From Komagataella phaffii GS115 (lineage: Eukaryota; Ascomycota; Pichiomycetes; Pichiales; Pichiaceae): a stretch of DNA of 64,000 nucleotides. The stretch is from the NCBI RefSeq assembly GCF_000027005.1, contig NC_012963.1:744001-808000 (forward strand), given 5' to 3'. The notes beneath the pieces were generated by a model. That model ran no database searches, was not told the origin of the DNA, and saw nothing but the letters and a program-made list of their open reading frames with translations. Each line of letters opens with the position of its first letter. The first letter of the stretch is position 1. Of this stretch, positions 19,054 through 28,678 are shown in pieces. Made by a program: the position numbers and the translations under genes.

Positions 19054-20919
19054 TTAATTAACCTTGACACCCTCAAAATAATCTGCCAATGCATCTGCTT
19101 CCAAAGCGAAATCCAGTTTGGCCAGAGACACGGCATTATACCGAATACGGGTTTGACCCTTGTAAGAATCCGGAGATGCCTTTACTCTGAACGAAAACTC
19201 CTTCATTTGTATCCTGTTGAATACTTGCTGGAATGCATGGTTATTTTCAGACATGTCATTCTCTTTCAAGTCGATCAATTCACCAGCTGATTGTCCCAAG
19301 AGCTGTTGTGCTTGGTCGTCAAATAATGTGACCCATAGTTGTCCTGTGTGGTCTACCACAGACAATGTCAATATATAACGATGGTTCGGTTTGGGGTGGT
19401 TGACATCACACTTTTCACACCTCCAAGTATCGTCACTCTGTTGGATGACTTTTCTATTGCAACCCTCGGATGCACAAGCTGGATACGAAAAGTTTTCTGT
19501 CCTAATATAACTGATGTAAGCTTTAATGGAGAAATAGTCCGGCTTGTCATTCTTACCGAGTTCTTCAGACTGAGCTTGCAAAATGGTTTTGCGGGACTGA
19601 ATGTCTTGTTTCGTATTCAAACCACTGTTGGAAGATACTTCGTTTTTCAGGGACTTAAACTCCTGATTGGAGCCACCTTGTTGATCATACCATGCTTTCA
19701 ACTGATAAGCCTCTGGAGAGTCTGGATTAGTGATTATGGTAGCTGATTGAGTCAATGAAAGACTTCTGCCACCAAAATCTTGAACTTTAGCACCTTTAAA
19801 CGCAACTACTGATCCAACAGGAATGTCAAACTCAAGAGCAGTGTTATTCCACAACCCTACAGTTATAGCAAATCCAGTATTATCTACAACTTCAATATCT
19901 CTCCTGTCAAATGGTCTTCCGGTTGACTTGGCCACGATTTGGAAAGCAGGATTCACCACTTTGATGACACCAATAACGTCAATAATGGCATTTGCGTCAA
20001 GATCCTGTACCTTGTTGAGTTTAACAAAATTAAAATGAAGAGAAGGGACATCAGATGCATCCTCTGCTTCGATGATCTGAGTGTCCCGATCCAAAGCTAA
20101 TTCGTAAGTATGGGTAAGGTTGGAAAATTGAGGTTTTGCTGGCTGAATACGTGCTTTGCTGATGTAGTAAACCTTGCCCTCTTGTAGGAGGTCGTAATAT
20201 TTATCTGCAACATCGTTGAAAGCAGTTGCTCTGATTTCATTAGTTTCATCTAAAAGATTCACATTGAAGAGCTGACCTTCACCCCTCTGGTTGGACCATT
20301 TTCTCATATCAGATTTATAAGAAACCCGAGCCTTAATGGTCCAATTATTCTGATAGGGGTTTAGTTGATCAATTGCATGGATATTTGGAAATTTAGCGGT
20401 ACTTGAATTGGTCTGTTGGGGTTTGGACGTAACCTGTGCTGACAGTTTTGGCTTTGCATCTTCTTGGTGATGTGATTGCGCTTTCTGCGCAGGCTCTTGA
20501 GGCGCTGGAGAATTCATTGAGGTGCCCAACAAGTCTTCGTTGCTTTCTCCAGAGTGGTTGCTGAAATATTGGTCTACACTAGTTGGGGATGGGTTGATTT
20601 TCTCCTCTTGAAATCCCAAAACTTGAAGATTATCGATGATCAAGACGTGTTTGACAGGACTTATCATTGAAGCTTTGTACTCGAGCAATTGGACAATGCT
20701 TCCCTTCTTGATTCCTTGAGCTTCGGCCTTTTCGACCGATTCAGGCCTAATAACAGCGTTGGCATTATACAAACCATCACAAAGGGCGAGTCGAAGCCTT
20801 TTGCCCGTATTGTTGGGAATTGCCTTCAAATTCAAAACTTGAACCGTCAAAGGTTTTAGTCCACCTTTATAGCCCTTCTGGAAGATTTCAACCAAACTAC
20901 CTTTACTGAACTCTGTCAT
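19054..20919 (-). CDS. RFA1: Replication protein A large subunit (Rfa1)
   Basis: 621 residues from the ATG at 20919, identical in length to S. cerevisiae Rfa1. The frame extends 59 codons further upstream, but that part overlaps the divergent promoter and lacks conservation. Domains in order: N-terminal OB fold (about 1-115, MTEFSKGSLVEIFQKG), a Gln/Ser linker, DNA-binding OB folds A (from IHAIDQLNPYQNNW) and B, then OB fold C with its zinc knuckle (CASEGC and CEKC). It binds single-stranded DNA in replication, repair and recombination as part of the RPA trimer. A perfect ACGCGT box 36 bp upstream of the ATG suggests G1/S (MBF) control. Confidence 0.95.
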   Translation of the reverse strand: MTEFSKGSLVEIFQKGYKGGLKPLTVQVLNLKAIPNNTGKRLRLALCDGLYNANAVIRPESVEKAEAQGIKKGSIVQLLEYKASMISPVKHVLIIDNLQVLGFQEEKINPSPTSVDQYFSNHSGESNEDLLGTSMNSPAPQEPAQKAQSHHQEDAKPKLSAQVTSKPQQTNSSTAKFPNIHAIDQLNPYQNNWTIKARVSYKSDMRKWSNQRGEGQLFNVNLLDETNEIRATAFNDVADKYYDLLQEGKVYYISKARIQPAKPQFSNLTHTYELALDRDTQIIEAEDASDVPSLHFNFVKLNKVQDLDANAIIDVIGVIKVVNPAFQIVAKSTGRPFDRRDIEVVDNTGFAITVGLWNNTALEFDIPVGSVVAFKGAKVQDFGGRSLSLTQSATIITNPDSPEAYQLKAWYDQQGGSNQEFKSLKNEVSSNSGLNTKQDIQSRKTILQAQSEELGKNDKPDYFSIKAYISYIRTENFSYPACASEGCNRKVIQQSDDTWRCEKCDVNHPKPNHRYILTLSVVDHTGQLWVTLFDDQAQQLLGQSAGELIDLKENDMSENNHAFQQVFNRIQMKEFSFRVKASPDSYKGQTRIRYNAVSLAKLDFALEADALADYFEGVKVN

Positions 20920-20954
20920 TGTCTTAGTCGTAGAGTGAGTAGAGAAAGCGTGAG

Positions 20955-20960
20955 ACGCGT
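20955..20960. promoter_or_regulatory. MluI cell-cycle box (ACGCGT) in the RFA1/RPN14 divergent promoter
   Basis: ACGCGT lies in the 179-bp gap between the divergent starts, 36 bp from the RFA1 ATG, with a related TTACGCGATGCGCG stretch at about 20982-20995. MCB elements bind MBF at G1/S, and RFA1 is an MBF-type gene in yeast. Assignment is by motif and context only. Confidence 0.5.
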
Positions 20961-21098
20961 TACATACGTTCTGATGGCAATTTACGCGATGCGCGATCAG
21001 CACAGGGAACACCCCGATGACGGGTGCCAGAACTAGGTGATTTCGTTTTATCGCGCCTTCGTTAGATGCCCTTGACTTTCCTGTGTCAACTCCCAACG

Positions 21099-22246
21099 AT
21101 GAAGCTTGTGAGAATTCAGGACAGCTTTTTGGACGTTATTAGTGACGTGGAGTCTGGCCGTGTGAATCATGAAGATGTTTGGGCTGAAATAATTGATGGC
21201 AAAACCAAACCTAGCAAGTTTAGAGTCTACAAGGACAAGCTAGAACCACTCAGTCCAGGTTTGACGTTACGTAAGCTAGATCACTGGAAATATCAGCTCT
21301 CAGATGAAGAGTCAACATTGAAATGTGTCTTCCCCGTAGAAAAGTATGACTTTATTTCGCATAAGCTCACGTCTGTCAATGTTACGGCAAAATGCAATTT
21401 TGTTGTCGGAGACCGCAATGGCCGACTGTTGTATGGAAAGCTGGGATCAAAGAGGGATGAGTTGAAAGAAGTAATGGCTCATGATGGTGGGATCGTAAAG
21501 GTCCTTTATTTTCCATCTGATAAGGTCCTGCTTTCCGCTGGCTTGGACATGATGCTAAAAATTTGGGATTGTGAGACTGGAGACAATGCAAGAACTTTTT
21601 CAGGACATCAGGCATCGATTACGGACTTCAGTCTGGTTGGGAGGGGCCAAACTTTGTGACATCATCCTTAGACGCACAATTGAAACTGTGGGAATGCTCT
21701 AGTGGGATGAGCGTTGCCTCGATGGATTGTTTGTGTGGAATTACCGCTGTCAAAATACATGAAGACAGGAGTCAGGCCAATTCAGTGGTGAATACTCGTA
21801 TCGAAAACCTCTTTGAGGTTGAAGGAAAAATTGCCATCTGCGGTTTAGAGAATGGTGATGTGAAGTTCTGGAGGATTGCTGACCAAGCTCTCATAAAACA
21901 TCTAGATACAAGTAATAAGACTGCAGTTACCGATCTGGCTATCGCTGGGGATGCCGCGTATGTAGGATATTCCAATGGCAAATTATTGGAAATTGGATTG
22001 ACAGATTTCAAGATCAAGGAGCTAGTAGACGTTGCAGAAAGAATTGACAATGTTAAGGTCATTGGTTCATATATTGTGATTTCCTTTGGTTTCGGAAATC
22101 TGGTTGGTTATAATATCAAGGACACAGAATCCCCAATTTATTTCACTGGCCTTGAGAATGACGTACCAGTAGCAGATATTTGCATTCAGAATAAGTCTAT
22201 CTACGCAGTTGGAAAATATGGTCTATTTCAAGAGTTCCTGTTGTAG
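21099..22246 (+). pseudogene. RPN14: Rpn14/PAAF1 WD40 proteasome assembly chaperone, frameshifted in this sequence
   Basis: Two abutting frames encode one WD40 protein. The first runs from ATG 21099 to a TGA at 21657-21659; the second carries on from about 21656 to the TAG at 22244-22246. The break falls inside a WD repeat: ...GHQASITDFSLVGRGQ before it and VTSSLDAQLKLWECSSG after it. These match the Rpn14 segment that precedes SASLDGTIRLWECGTG. One additional base near 21649-21656 (for instance in the AAA run) restores a single reading frame of about 382 codons; S. cerevisiae Rpn14 is 417 residues. Rpn14 binds Rpt6 during base assembly of the 26S proteasome. Either an assembly error or a true lesion; I see no intron or known slippery site here. 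Confidence 0.8.
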
Positions 22247-22355
22247 AGGATGTGCATGGCGAAACATTTCACATCCATGCATCTCCACCCTCACCGCGAC
22301 AACTCTCAATACTGATCTCTCATTTTTGATGAATATTACCTTCCATACATTCGAA

Positions 22356-23240
22356 ATGGCAGAGACCAATGGGAACGAAGTCCTATCCATGTTCTTCGAT
22401 GAAGAGTTTGTGCCTCATGCATATGTGGACGCTGTTCTTGTCAAAAGTCTTCCAACGAACACCACATCTCAGAAAGTTATACCCAGGGGAAGCCTCCAGC
22501 CTAACACCCAATTGAAAGGCCCATCTTTTCTACCAGTAAAGCAACTCCAATCCCTTCAAAGTAATATTTCCTCTTTGCTTTCTCACGTCGACTTTTATTC
22601 TAACGAACTGACGAAAGACTTAGAACAACAATTGGACAAATTAAGATCTACCGCTACCGTGCTGTCCTATACCTCCATTGGCGACGACACCTCAAGCGTT
22701 ACAAGATTGGAATACTACCTGGACTCATTGTTCAACTCAATAGATACACTGCAAGAGGATCTTGTGGAAATCAACGAGAAGATCACGAACCTCCATCTAA
22801 ACACAGATCCCCTGGATAGGAAGATAATGGACGAGTTGAAACAGTATATGGTGATAAAACAGCGTATGAATGCAGTTGTAAAAGTTTTCCAGACTGCCCA
22901 AACGGTTGCAACAACCTCATTGGTTGTAGATGATGCTTTGGATTATCAAACGGCTCCTACTTCGGCTAATACTCATGATCGTGTTCCACAAACAGTGACA
23001 GTATCCGTTTTTTCGTCATCTTTGAGTATGCTCCAAGAGGCCATTCTAGAAGAAATGCAAAGGGACAAACCGAAGAAAGAAATTAACCACAAGCTAGTTA
23101 GCAAATGTGACTCCATGATTCAACTGCTTCCAGTCTTCAAAGGTCTTTACAAGTTCTATACTCCTTACAATGAGTTTGTGAAATTCCTCGAGGCTCAAAA
23201 AGAGAGATACTTATACAGTAAAGATATGAAATATAAATAA
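22356..23240 (+). CDS. COG7: Conserved oligomeric Golgi complex subunit 7
   Basis: 294 residues from the ATG at 22356 (yeast Cog7 is 279). The diagnostic N-terminal block LSMFFDEEFVPHAYVD is nearly identical to that of S. cerevisiae Cog7. Downstream is a long helical, coiled-coil-prone protein with further family blocks (VDFYSNELTKDLE, RLEYYLDSL, FKGLYKFY). The frame continues upstream of this ATG into the RPN14 end, but those residues lack family similarity, so the inner start was chosen. COG tethers retrograde vesicles at the Golgi. The stop is only 8 bp from the convergent PMC1 stop. Confidence 0.9.
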   Translation: MAETNGNEVLSMFFDEEFVPHAYVDAVLVKSLPTNTTSQKVIPRGSLQPNTQLKGPSFLPVKQLQSLQSNISSLLSHVDFYSNELTKDLEQQLDKLRSTATVLSYTSIGDDTSSVTRLEYYLDSLFNSIDTLQEDLVEINEKITNLHLNTDPLDRKIMDELKQYMVIKQRMNAVVKVFQTAQTVATTSLVVDDALDYQTAPTSANTHDRVPQTVTVSVFSSSLSMLQEAILEEMQRDKPKKEINHKLVSKCDSMIQLLPVFKGLYKFYTPYNEFVKFLEAQKERYLYSKDMKYK

Positions 23241-23248
23241 TCAGCTAA

Positions 23249-26200
23249 CTACCTGGATGAATCACTAATTTCGTTTTCATCCTCTCTAAAGCTTTCTTTG
23301 GGGCTTGCCTTCCACACATCGGGATGCCAGCCGGCAACAGCTCCACCTACCACAGTGGGCACCATTGTGGCCAATCCTGTGGCTGTAGTATGTTCAATAT
23401 CACTGGCGCTGCTTCCTCTTGAAGACAAATTGATCAATGTAGAGTTAGCTGATGAACTGGATCTTGATCTCCATTTGAAAGGATTCAATGGTAAAGACTC
23501 ATGCGATCCCAGAGATAATTTAGATAGTCCATCCTTGGCTCTTTCGAATGGAGAAAGGTACTGTAGTTCCGTGTTTTGGCCTCCGAAAGAAAGTGGTTCT
23601 TGTCGTTTATTCTTACCTAGGTTAAACATCCCTAGTGATATAATCCGGACTAAAAAGTGGAATGCTCTTGTGGGGAATAATTTTACAACCCAGACGTCGG
23701 GAATAATTCTAATGAGAATACCCCACGGCAAAGCCAGTGCTCCGCATATCAAAGCTGTAGCCCATTGAGCACCCGTTTGACGAGTAACCGAAAATGCTGC
23801 ACCACCAACGAACATAATTAAAATCTGTAAACCACCTATTATAGCAGCAATGGACAAAAAGTACCAATTCCTGAAGAAATGTTGAAAGAAATTAAGATTT
23901 CTCGCAGTAATCCTACTCCTCACAGTAGTCAAATCGTCAGCTTCATCTAACTTCCGTGTTACCCAAAGTTTGAAAAATTGTAGCCAGACAAAAGTGTTGA
24001 AAGTTAAGGCATGAATTTGCGAAACTTGGTGATCAGTTGGTTCCGAATCGAAGAATATTCTCTCCCCTGCAAAATATATTGTGAAAGTGATAATCAGTTG
24101 CAATGTCGATTGGCCAATAATCATCTTCCACATAGAAACTGAGATCAATGGAGCATGTCTTCCAGCTGGCTTTTGATCCAGGAAGCTATCATCAGGCTTG
24201 TCAGTGGCCAACGCTAAAGCTGCCAAAGTATCCATAATCAGGTTGACCCACAGCAACTGAACCGCAGTAAGAACGGACTTACCTTCTTCAGAAACAACGG
24301 CAGAAACAAAAGTTAGCACCACAGCAGTAACGTTAACAGTCAGCTGGAACTGGATAAACTTTCGAATAGACGTAGACACAGTTCTTCCCCACTTAATGGC
24401 ATTCACAATGGCAGTAAAATCATCGGTCATCAAAATGATGTCAGATGCTTCACGAGCAACTTCTGTTCCAGAGCGTCCCATAGAAAAACCAACATCTGCC
24501 AATTTCAAGGCTGGAGCGTCATTAGTACCATCACCAGTAACCGCAACAACTTCACGTTGGTCCTTCAAAGTCTCCACTAATAACCTTTTATCATCAGGTG
24601 AGGATCGAGCTAGCACGCAGAGAGATGGAACGATTGCGTGACGCTCTGCTACAGAAAGCTTTCGGAACGCTGGACCTTCCATAACTGCAGTGGGGTCATC
24701 TAACCTATTTTTAGGAAGAATGTTACAGTTGGATGAAATCGCCTTCGCCGTAATCAAATTGTCACCAGTGACCATTCTCACCGTAACTCCTGCCTTTTTA
24801 CATTGAAGGACAGCCTCAGGTACACCAGGTCTTAAAGGATCTTGAATACCAACAATACCGTCAAGTGTAAGCCCTGAGTCAGAAGATGAAGACTCGTCAT
24901 TTTGTATGACAATGGCAGGGACAGTATCTGTTTTTCCATTAGAAGCAAAATTTCTCGAAGAGTCATCAACGACGTCACCAAAGAGTAAATCAGGATCGGC
25001 AACTGTTTCGTCAACGGTGACATACTTTTGAGGTGGCCAATTGGTAACCTCAAAATCTCTGTGAGCCAAAGAGATCGTTCTCAAAGCGTCAGAAGCATAG
25101 TCTGTGATTAATGATTCCAAAGATGACTTAATGCTGGTGGAAATCCTCGTAACTGTTCCATCAACAGTACATCTAGATACACATCGAGAAAGTACAATTT
25201 CAGAGGCACCTTTGATGTAGAAAGTGTATAATCCTTCTTTTTGTTTCACAACAACTCCACTCCATTTGCGGGCACTGTCAAAAGGTATGACTTGAACAAT
25301 TGATGGTTCTTGCATTTGACGAATAACTTCTAAAGAACAATCATCCAATGCACGAAGATCATCTTTAGCAAATAACAACATAGCACATTCAGTCTTGGAA
25401 CCAATGAAGTGCTCAGAAGATCCAAACATTCCAAAGTTAGGCTTCTTTTTGAAGAAAGGAAGTTTGGACCAAAAGGATTGATGGCGAAGGGTTGAATGGC
25501 TGGTAAGAGTTGCAACATCACCGTCCTCGTGCACGTTTTCGAAAGCAGTAGAATTAATCAGAATGTTGGTTTTTATATTTTTTGACAGCTTGTCAGAAAG
25601 TTGAGAAACTTCCTTGTGACATCCTTCTAAGGAATCAAAAGAGATATTACCCATCAATCCTCTAACCACACGCATTCTATTTTCAGTCAAGGTTCCAGTT
25701 TTATCGGAACAAATAGCTGTAGCAGTACCCATTGTTTCACAAGAGCGCAAAACCCTTACTAAGTTGTAATCTTTGGCCATTCTAGTAGTAGCAAAGGCCA
25801 AGGCCAGAGTCACAGCAAGTGGTAAACCTTCAGGAACTGCCACAACAATCACAGTTATAGCGGTGATCAAAATATCCACGACGTGCGATCCCTTCAGAGC
25901 AGCAGAGATATCATGGAATCGTCTTCCTGGAGCCAGATTAGCCAAAAACTTGATCAACAAAATGATAAACAAAATCAGAGCAGCGAGGAAACCAAACTTT
26001 GAAATACCGTCAGCTAGGTTGGATAGACGCATTTGCAACGGAGTTTCTTCGGTATCGACTTGCAAAGAGGCCAAAATTTTACCATGTATGGAGTTCGGAC
26101 CAACCGAGGTAACTAGAGCTCTACCCATCCCTGATAACAGTTTAGAACCAGATAGCAAGAAGGGGTCTGGTATATGTTTCTGATCACCAATATCAATTTC

Positions 26201-26914
26201 AGAATCTTCAGGGATGTTTTCGTTATACCATTTCAAGGCCTGGTCTGCAGCAACCTTTCTGATAGTATGAGTTTCACCTGTTAACGCAGATTCATCGGTC
26301 TCGCAGGATCCATGAATTAAAACACAGTCGACAGGAACGACGTCACCAGTTTCCACCGATAAGATGTCACCCACAAGTACATCGTAAATTGAAATGACTG
26401 TCTTGGCACCACCTCGGAACACAACGACTTCCCTTTCGTCTTTCATCGCATTCAATTTGGAAAACTGGCGCTCTTTTTGCCAATCGTTGAGAGCAGAAAC
26501 AACCACAACCACAGCAATAGCAACGATGATTGCTACTCCTTCAATCCATTCCACTTTGGGGATCTCTCTCCCTTCAGCATCATGTTCAGGGTCTTGCCCG
26601 AAAGTTTCATATAGACCTAATGCCAGTGAGATCACAGCAGCCACAGATAAGAGAATCAGAATTTTGTCTTTGAATGCTTCGAAGAGCAGCCTCAACAAGG
26701 AGGCTGTCTTTTTGAGTGGCAGTATGTTCTCTCCGTATCTCTCGATTCTTTCATCTTCATCTGGGAGAAGAGGGTCTAACCCTAGCGACTCGTTGGAGGC
26801 TAGACTATCGACTAGGGCATCGATACCACCACACTCCCTCTGAAGAACCCGCAAGGACTTGGGATCGTGCAGACTTGATAGTGTGGACGGTTCTATGTCA
26901 AACTTCGAAGGCAT
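23249..26914 (-). CDS. PMC1: Vacuolar Ca2+-transporting P-type ATPase (Pmc1)
   Basis: 1221 residues, P-type IIB. Visible landmarks: LTGE at 211-214 (actuator dephosphorylation loop), PEGLP at 361-365 in the Ca-binding helix M4, DKTGTLT with phosphorylated Asp404, and TGDGTNDAPALK in the hinge. Membrane pairs lie near 85-140, 305-365 and in the C-terminal third, followed by a cytosolic Ser-rich tail (the last about 100 residues). No N-terminal autoinhibitory extension like plant ACAs is evident. It moves cytosolic Ca2+ into the vacuole and in S. cerevisiae is induced through calcineurin/Crz1. Divergent from the coiled-coil gene with 0.68 kb between starts. Confidence 0.94.
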   Translation of the reverse strand: MPSKFDIEPSTLSSLHDPKSLRVLQRECGGIDALVDSLASNESLGLDPLLPDEDERIERYGENILPLKKTASLLRLLFEAFKDKILILLSVAAVISLALGLYETFGQDPEHDAEGREIPKVEWIEGVAIIVAIAVVVVVSALNDWQKERQFSKLNAMKDEREVVVFRGGAKTVISIYDVLVGDILSVETGDVVPVDCVLIHGSCETDESALTGETHTIRKVAADQALKWYNENIPEDSEIDIGDQKHIPDPFLLSGSKLLSGMGRALVTSVGPNSIHGKILASLQVDTEETPLQMRLSNLADGISKFGFLAALILFIILLIKFLANLAPGRRFHDISAALKGSHVVDILITAITVIVVAVPEGLPLAVTLALAFATTRMAKDYNLVRVLRSCETMGTATAICSDKTGTLTENRMRVVRGLMGNISFDSLEGCHKEVSQLSDKLSKNIKTNILINSTAFENVHEDGDVATLTSHSTLRHQSFWSKLPFFKKKPNFGMFGSSEHFIGSKTECAMLLFAKDDLRALDDCSLEVIRQMQEPSIVQVIPFDSARKWSGVVVKQKEGLYTFYIKGASEIVLSRCVSRCTVDGTVTRISTSIKSSLESLITDYASDALRTISLAHRDFEVTNWPPQKYVTVDETVADPDLLFGDVVDDSSRNFASNGKTDTVPAIVIQNDESSSSDSGLTLDGIVGIQDPLRPGVPEAVLQCKKAGVTVRMVTGDNLITAKAISSNCNILPKNRLDDPTAVMEGPAFRKLSVAERHAIVPSLCVLARSSPDDKRLLVETLKDQREVVAVTGDGTNDAPALKLADVGFSMGRSGTEVAREASDIILMTDDFTAIVNAIKWGRTVSTSIRKFIQFQLTVNVTAVVLTFVSAVVSEEGKSVLTAVQLLWVNLIMDTLAALALATDKPDDSFLDQKPAGRHAPLISVSMWKMIIGQSTLQLIITFTIYFAGERIFFDSEPTDHQVSQIHALTFNTFVWLQFFKLWVTRKLDEADDLTTVRSRITARNLNFFQHFFRNWYFLSIAAIIGGLQILIMFVGGAAFSVTRQTGAQWATALICGALALPWGILIRIIPDVWVVKLFPTRAFHFLVRIISLGMFNLGKNKRQEPLSFGGQNTELQYLSPFERAKDGLSKLSLGSHESLPLNPFKWRSRSSSSANSTLINLSSRGSSASDIEHTTATGLATMVPTVVGGAVAGWHPDVWKASPKESFREDENEISDSSR

Positions 26915-27595
26915 GGATAAAAGAGCATGTGGGTTTGGACGATTATAAGTGAGAATTAAAAGGAGGCTATGTCGTGGGAGTGATTAGATGAAAAGATAAA
27001 AGCACCGAAACGTGAGAAGCTGCAGGGGATCCTCGGGGAGGCGACCCTGGGCGGAGCGCCCATAATTGCTATCCGGCTAGATCTCAAAAAAAAAAAATGG
27101 CCACAACTTACTCCATCTTCGTGCGGCGGTCTCTGGAAGGAAAAACCTAGAAGGAGCAATGCATACTCCGTAGGGGGCAGCAAGTTCCCCGTTCGAATAC
27201 CATCTTCTCCCTCAGCTCTCTAAATCTCCACACTCATCTCACCCCCATCGTCAACACCTTACAAGCGTCAAACTCGACCCAGGGAGCAACATTCACTGGC
27301 TTCCTGCTAGAAACTGCCATCCTTGCTCTCTTTAGGTAATTTCTGACCAATACAATCCTCTCAATTCTAATTAAACTCGGAATTCAACTTTGCATTACCT
27401 AATTGTACCTTCACTTGCTCTCCCGTTCCCATAGGTATTTTTATAGGAGAAATGACCGAATCTGCATTCAGCATCTCCCATTTGCACGTCATTACTCCCA
27501 CTTTTATGCATGTGCTCAAGTATAAATATCCAGAGTACTCCACCCCTAAGTCCTCTTTTTTGCTCTTTTTTCAATCTCTACTATACATTGAATCA
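26915..27595. other. Divergent promoter region of PMC1 and the coiled-coil gene
   Basis: 681 bp. Contains a GC-rich hairpin GGGCG-GAG-CGCCC at 27049-27061, a run of A's at about 27087-27097, and a TATAAATA box near 27521 that is about 75 bp ahead of the rightward ATG. Pyrimidine-rich 27190-27420. No clear calcineurin-response element could be identified for PMC1. Confidence 0.5.
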
Positions 27596-28678
27596 ATGGT
27601 TTCTAAAACAGCTCAAATTCTTGCCGGTGCCGCCGTCGTTGGTACTGGTTTAATTCTCTACCAACAGAAGAAGCAGGAAAAACTTCAGACCCCCATCTCG
27701 TCTGGTCGGTCCGGAAATAACCCTGTAACTGTGGGTAGTGGCATTGCTCCAGCAGTTGACAATCACACCAGATGGTCGCAGTCTCCGGAGTCAAAGTTTA
27801 TTAGCACAAAGTCCTTGGGAGGACCTCCTGCTAAGCAGGACGCTTACAATGATGCAAGATATCAGTTTGAGCAAGCTCAGCAGAAATTTGAGGACACGAA
27901 GGCCTCTTGGTGGCAATGGGGTCAGCAAAAGTCGGATGAAGTATCTCGTGAGTCCGAGAAGCAATATGAAATTGCTAAGGCCAAGCTGGAGGATGCCACT
28001 CAATCGTTGCGTGAACAAGGACAAGATGCCCTGGACACAGCTGATTCGCAATATCAGACCTGGAAGTCTCAATGGCAATCCAAATTGAACGATGCTAAAG
28101 AAAAGACTGATGATTTGGTCTCCCAAGCAAAGGAGCAGACTAAGAGCTTTTCCTCTGAGGCTCGCTCCAAGTTAGACAAGTTCAGACAGGAGTTCAACTC
28201 CAAGAAGGAGGAGCTTCGTAAGAAGTATGCCCACTTGTCTGAGGAAGAGCTAGACGGAAAAGCATTTGAATCGCTGAGAGGCTGGGGTGAATCGGCCGAG
28301 GCTTTTGCTAGAGAGGAGTACCTAGAATCTAAGAGAAATGCTGCTGAGACTAGAAGCACCCTGCAGAGAGGGTACGATTTATCTCAGCAAAAGCTGAAAG
28401 AAGCTCAAGATGAGTTCAACCGTACTAAGAAAGCCTGGTTCTCATGGGGTAAGGATCAAAACGAAGAAGCCCACAATCTGGCTTCCAGAAAGTTGGCTGA
28501 GGCCCAGAAATCCTTTGATGATGCCTCCAAACAACTTGACCAGTTTACAAGCTCTGTCGCCAAGAGCGCCAAAGACAACAGTGATTTCGTAGTCCAGAAG
28601 ACAAAAGAGGGACTAGATGTTGCTAATGACAAGGCTCAAGATGGCCTTTCTTCTGTAAGCAACTGGATTCGTAAGTAG
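27596..28678 (+). CDS. Membrane-anchored coiled-coil protein with internal duplication, function unknown
   Basis: 360 residues from the ATG at 27596, chosen because it follows a TATAAATA box by about 75 bp; the frame is open 48 codons upstream without similar character. Residues 6-24 (QILAGAAVVGTGLILYQQK) form one membrane segment, followed by a basic region and then about 300 highly charged Ala/Lys/Glu/Gln/Ser residues predicted to be helical, reminiscent of LEA or apolipoprotein-like proteins. Two related blocks, about 87-139 and 267-318, share FEQAQ/KLKEAQ heptads around a central W-x-x-WG motif (WWQWGQQKSDE and WFSWGKDQNEE). The N-terminal anchor could place it in the mitochondrial or ER membrane. 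I do not recognise an ortholog with known function. Confidence 0.75.
   Translation: MVSKTAQILAGAAVVGTGLILYQQKKQEKLQTPISSGRSGNNPVTVGSGIAPAVDNHTRWSQSPESKFISTKSLGGPPAKQDAYNDARYQFEQAQQKFEDTKASWWQWGQQKSDEVSRESEKQYEIAKAKLEDATQSLREQGQDALDTADSQYQTWKSQWQSKLNDAKEKTDDLVSQAKEQTKSFSSEARSKLDKFRQEFNSKKEELRKKYAHLSEEELDGKAFESLRGWGESAEAFAREEYLESKRNAAETRSTLQRGYDLSQQKLKEAQDEFNRTKKAWFSWGKDQNEEAHNLASRKLAEAQKSFDDASKQLDQFTSSVAKSAKDNSDFVVQKTKEGLDVANDKAQDGLSSVSNWIRK

Noticed and set aside
21640..21665. Intron or programmed -1 shift as explanation of the RPN14 break
   Set aside because: No GT...AG pair with branch site fits, and the local bases do not form an X-XXY-YYZ slippery heptamer.
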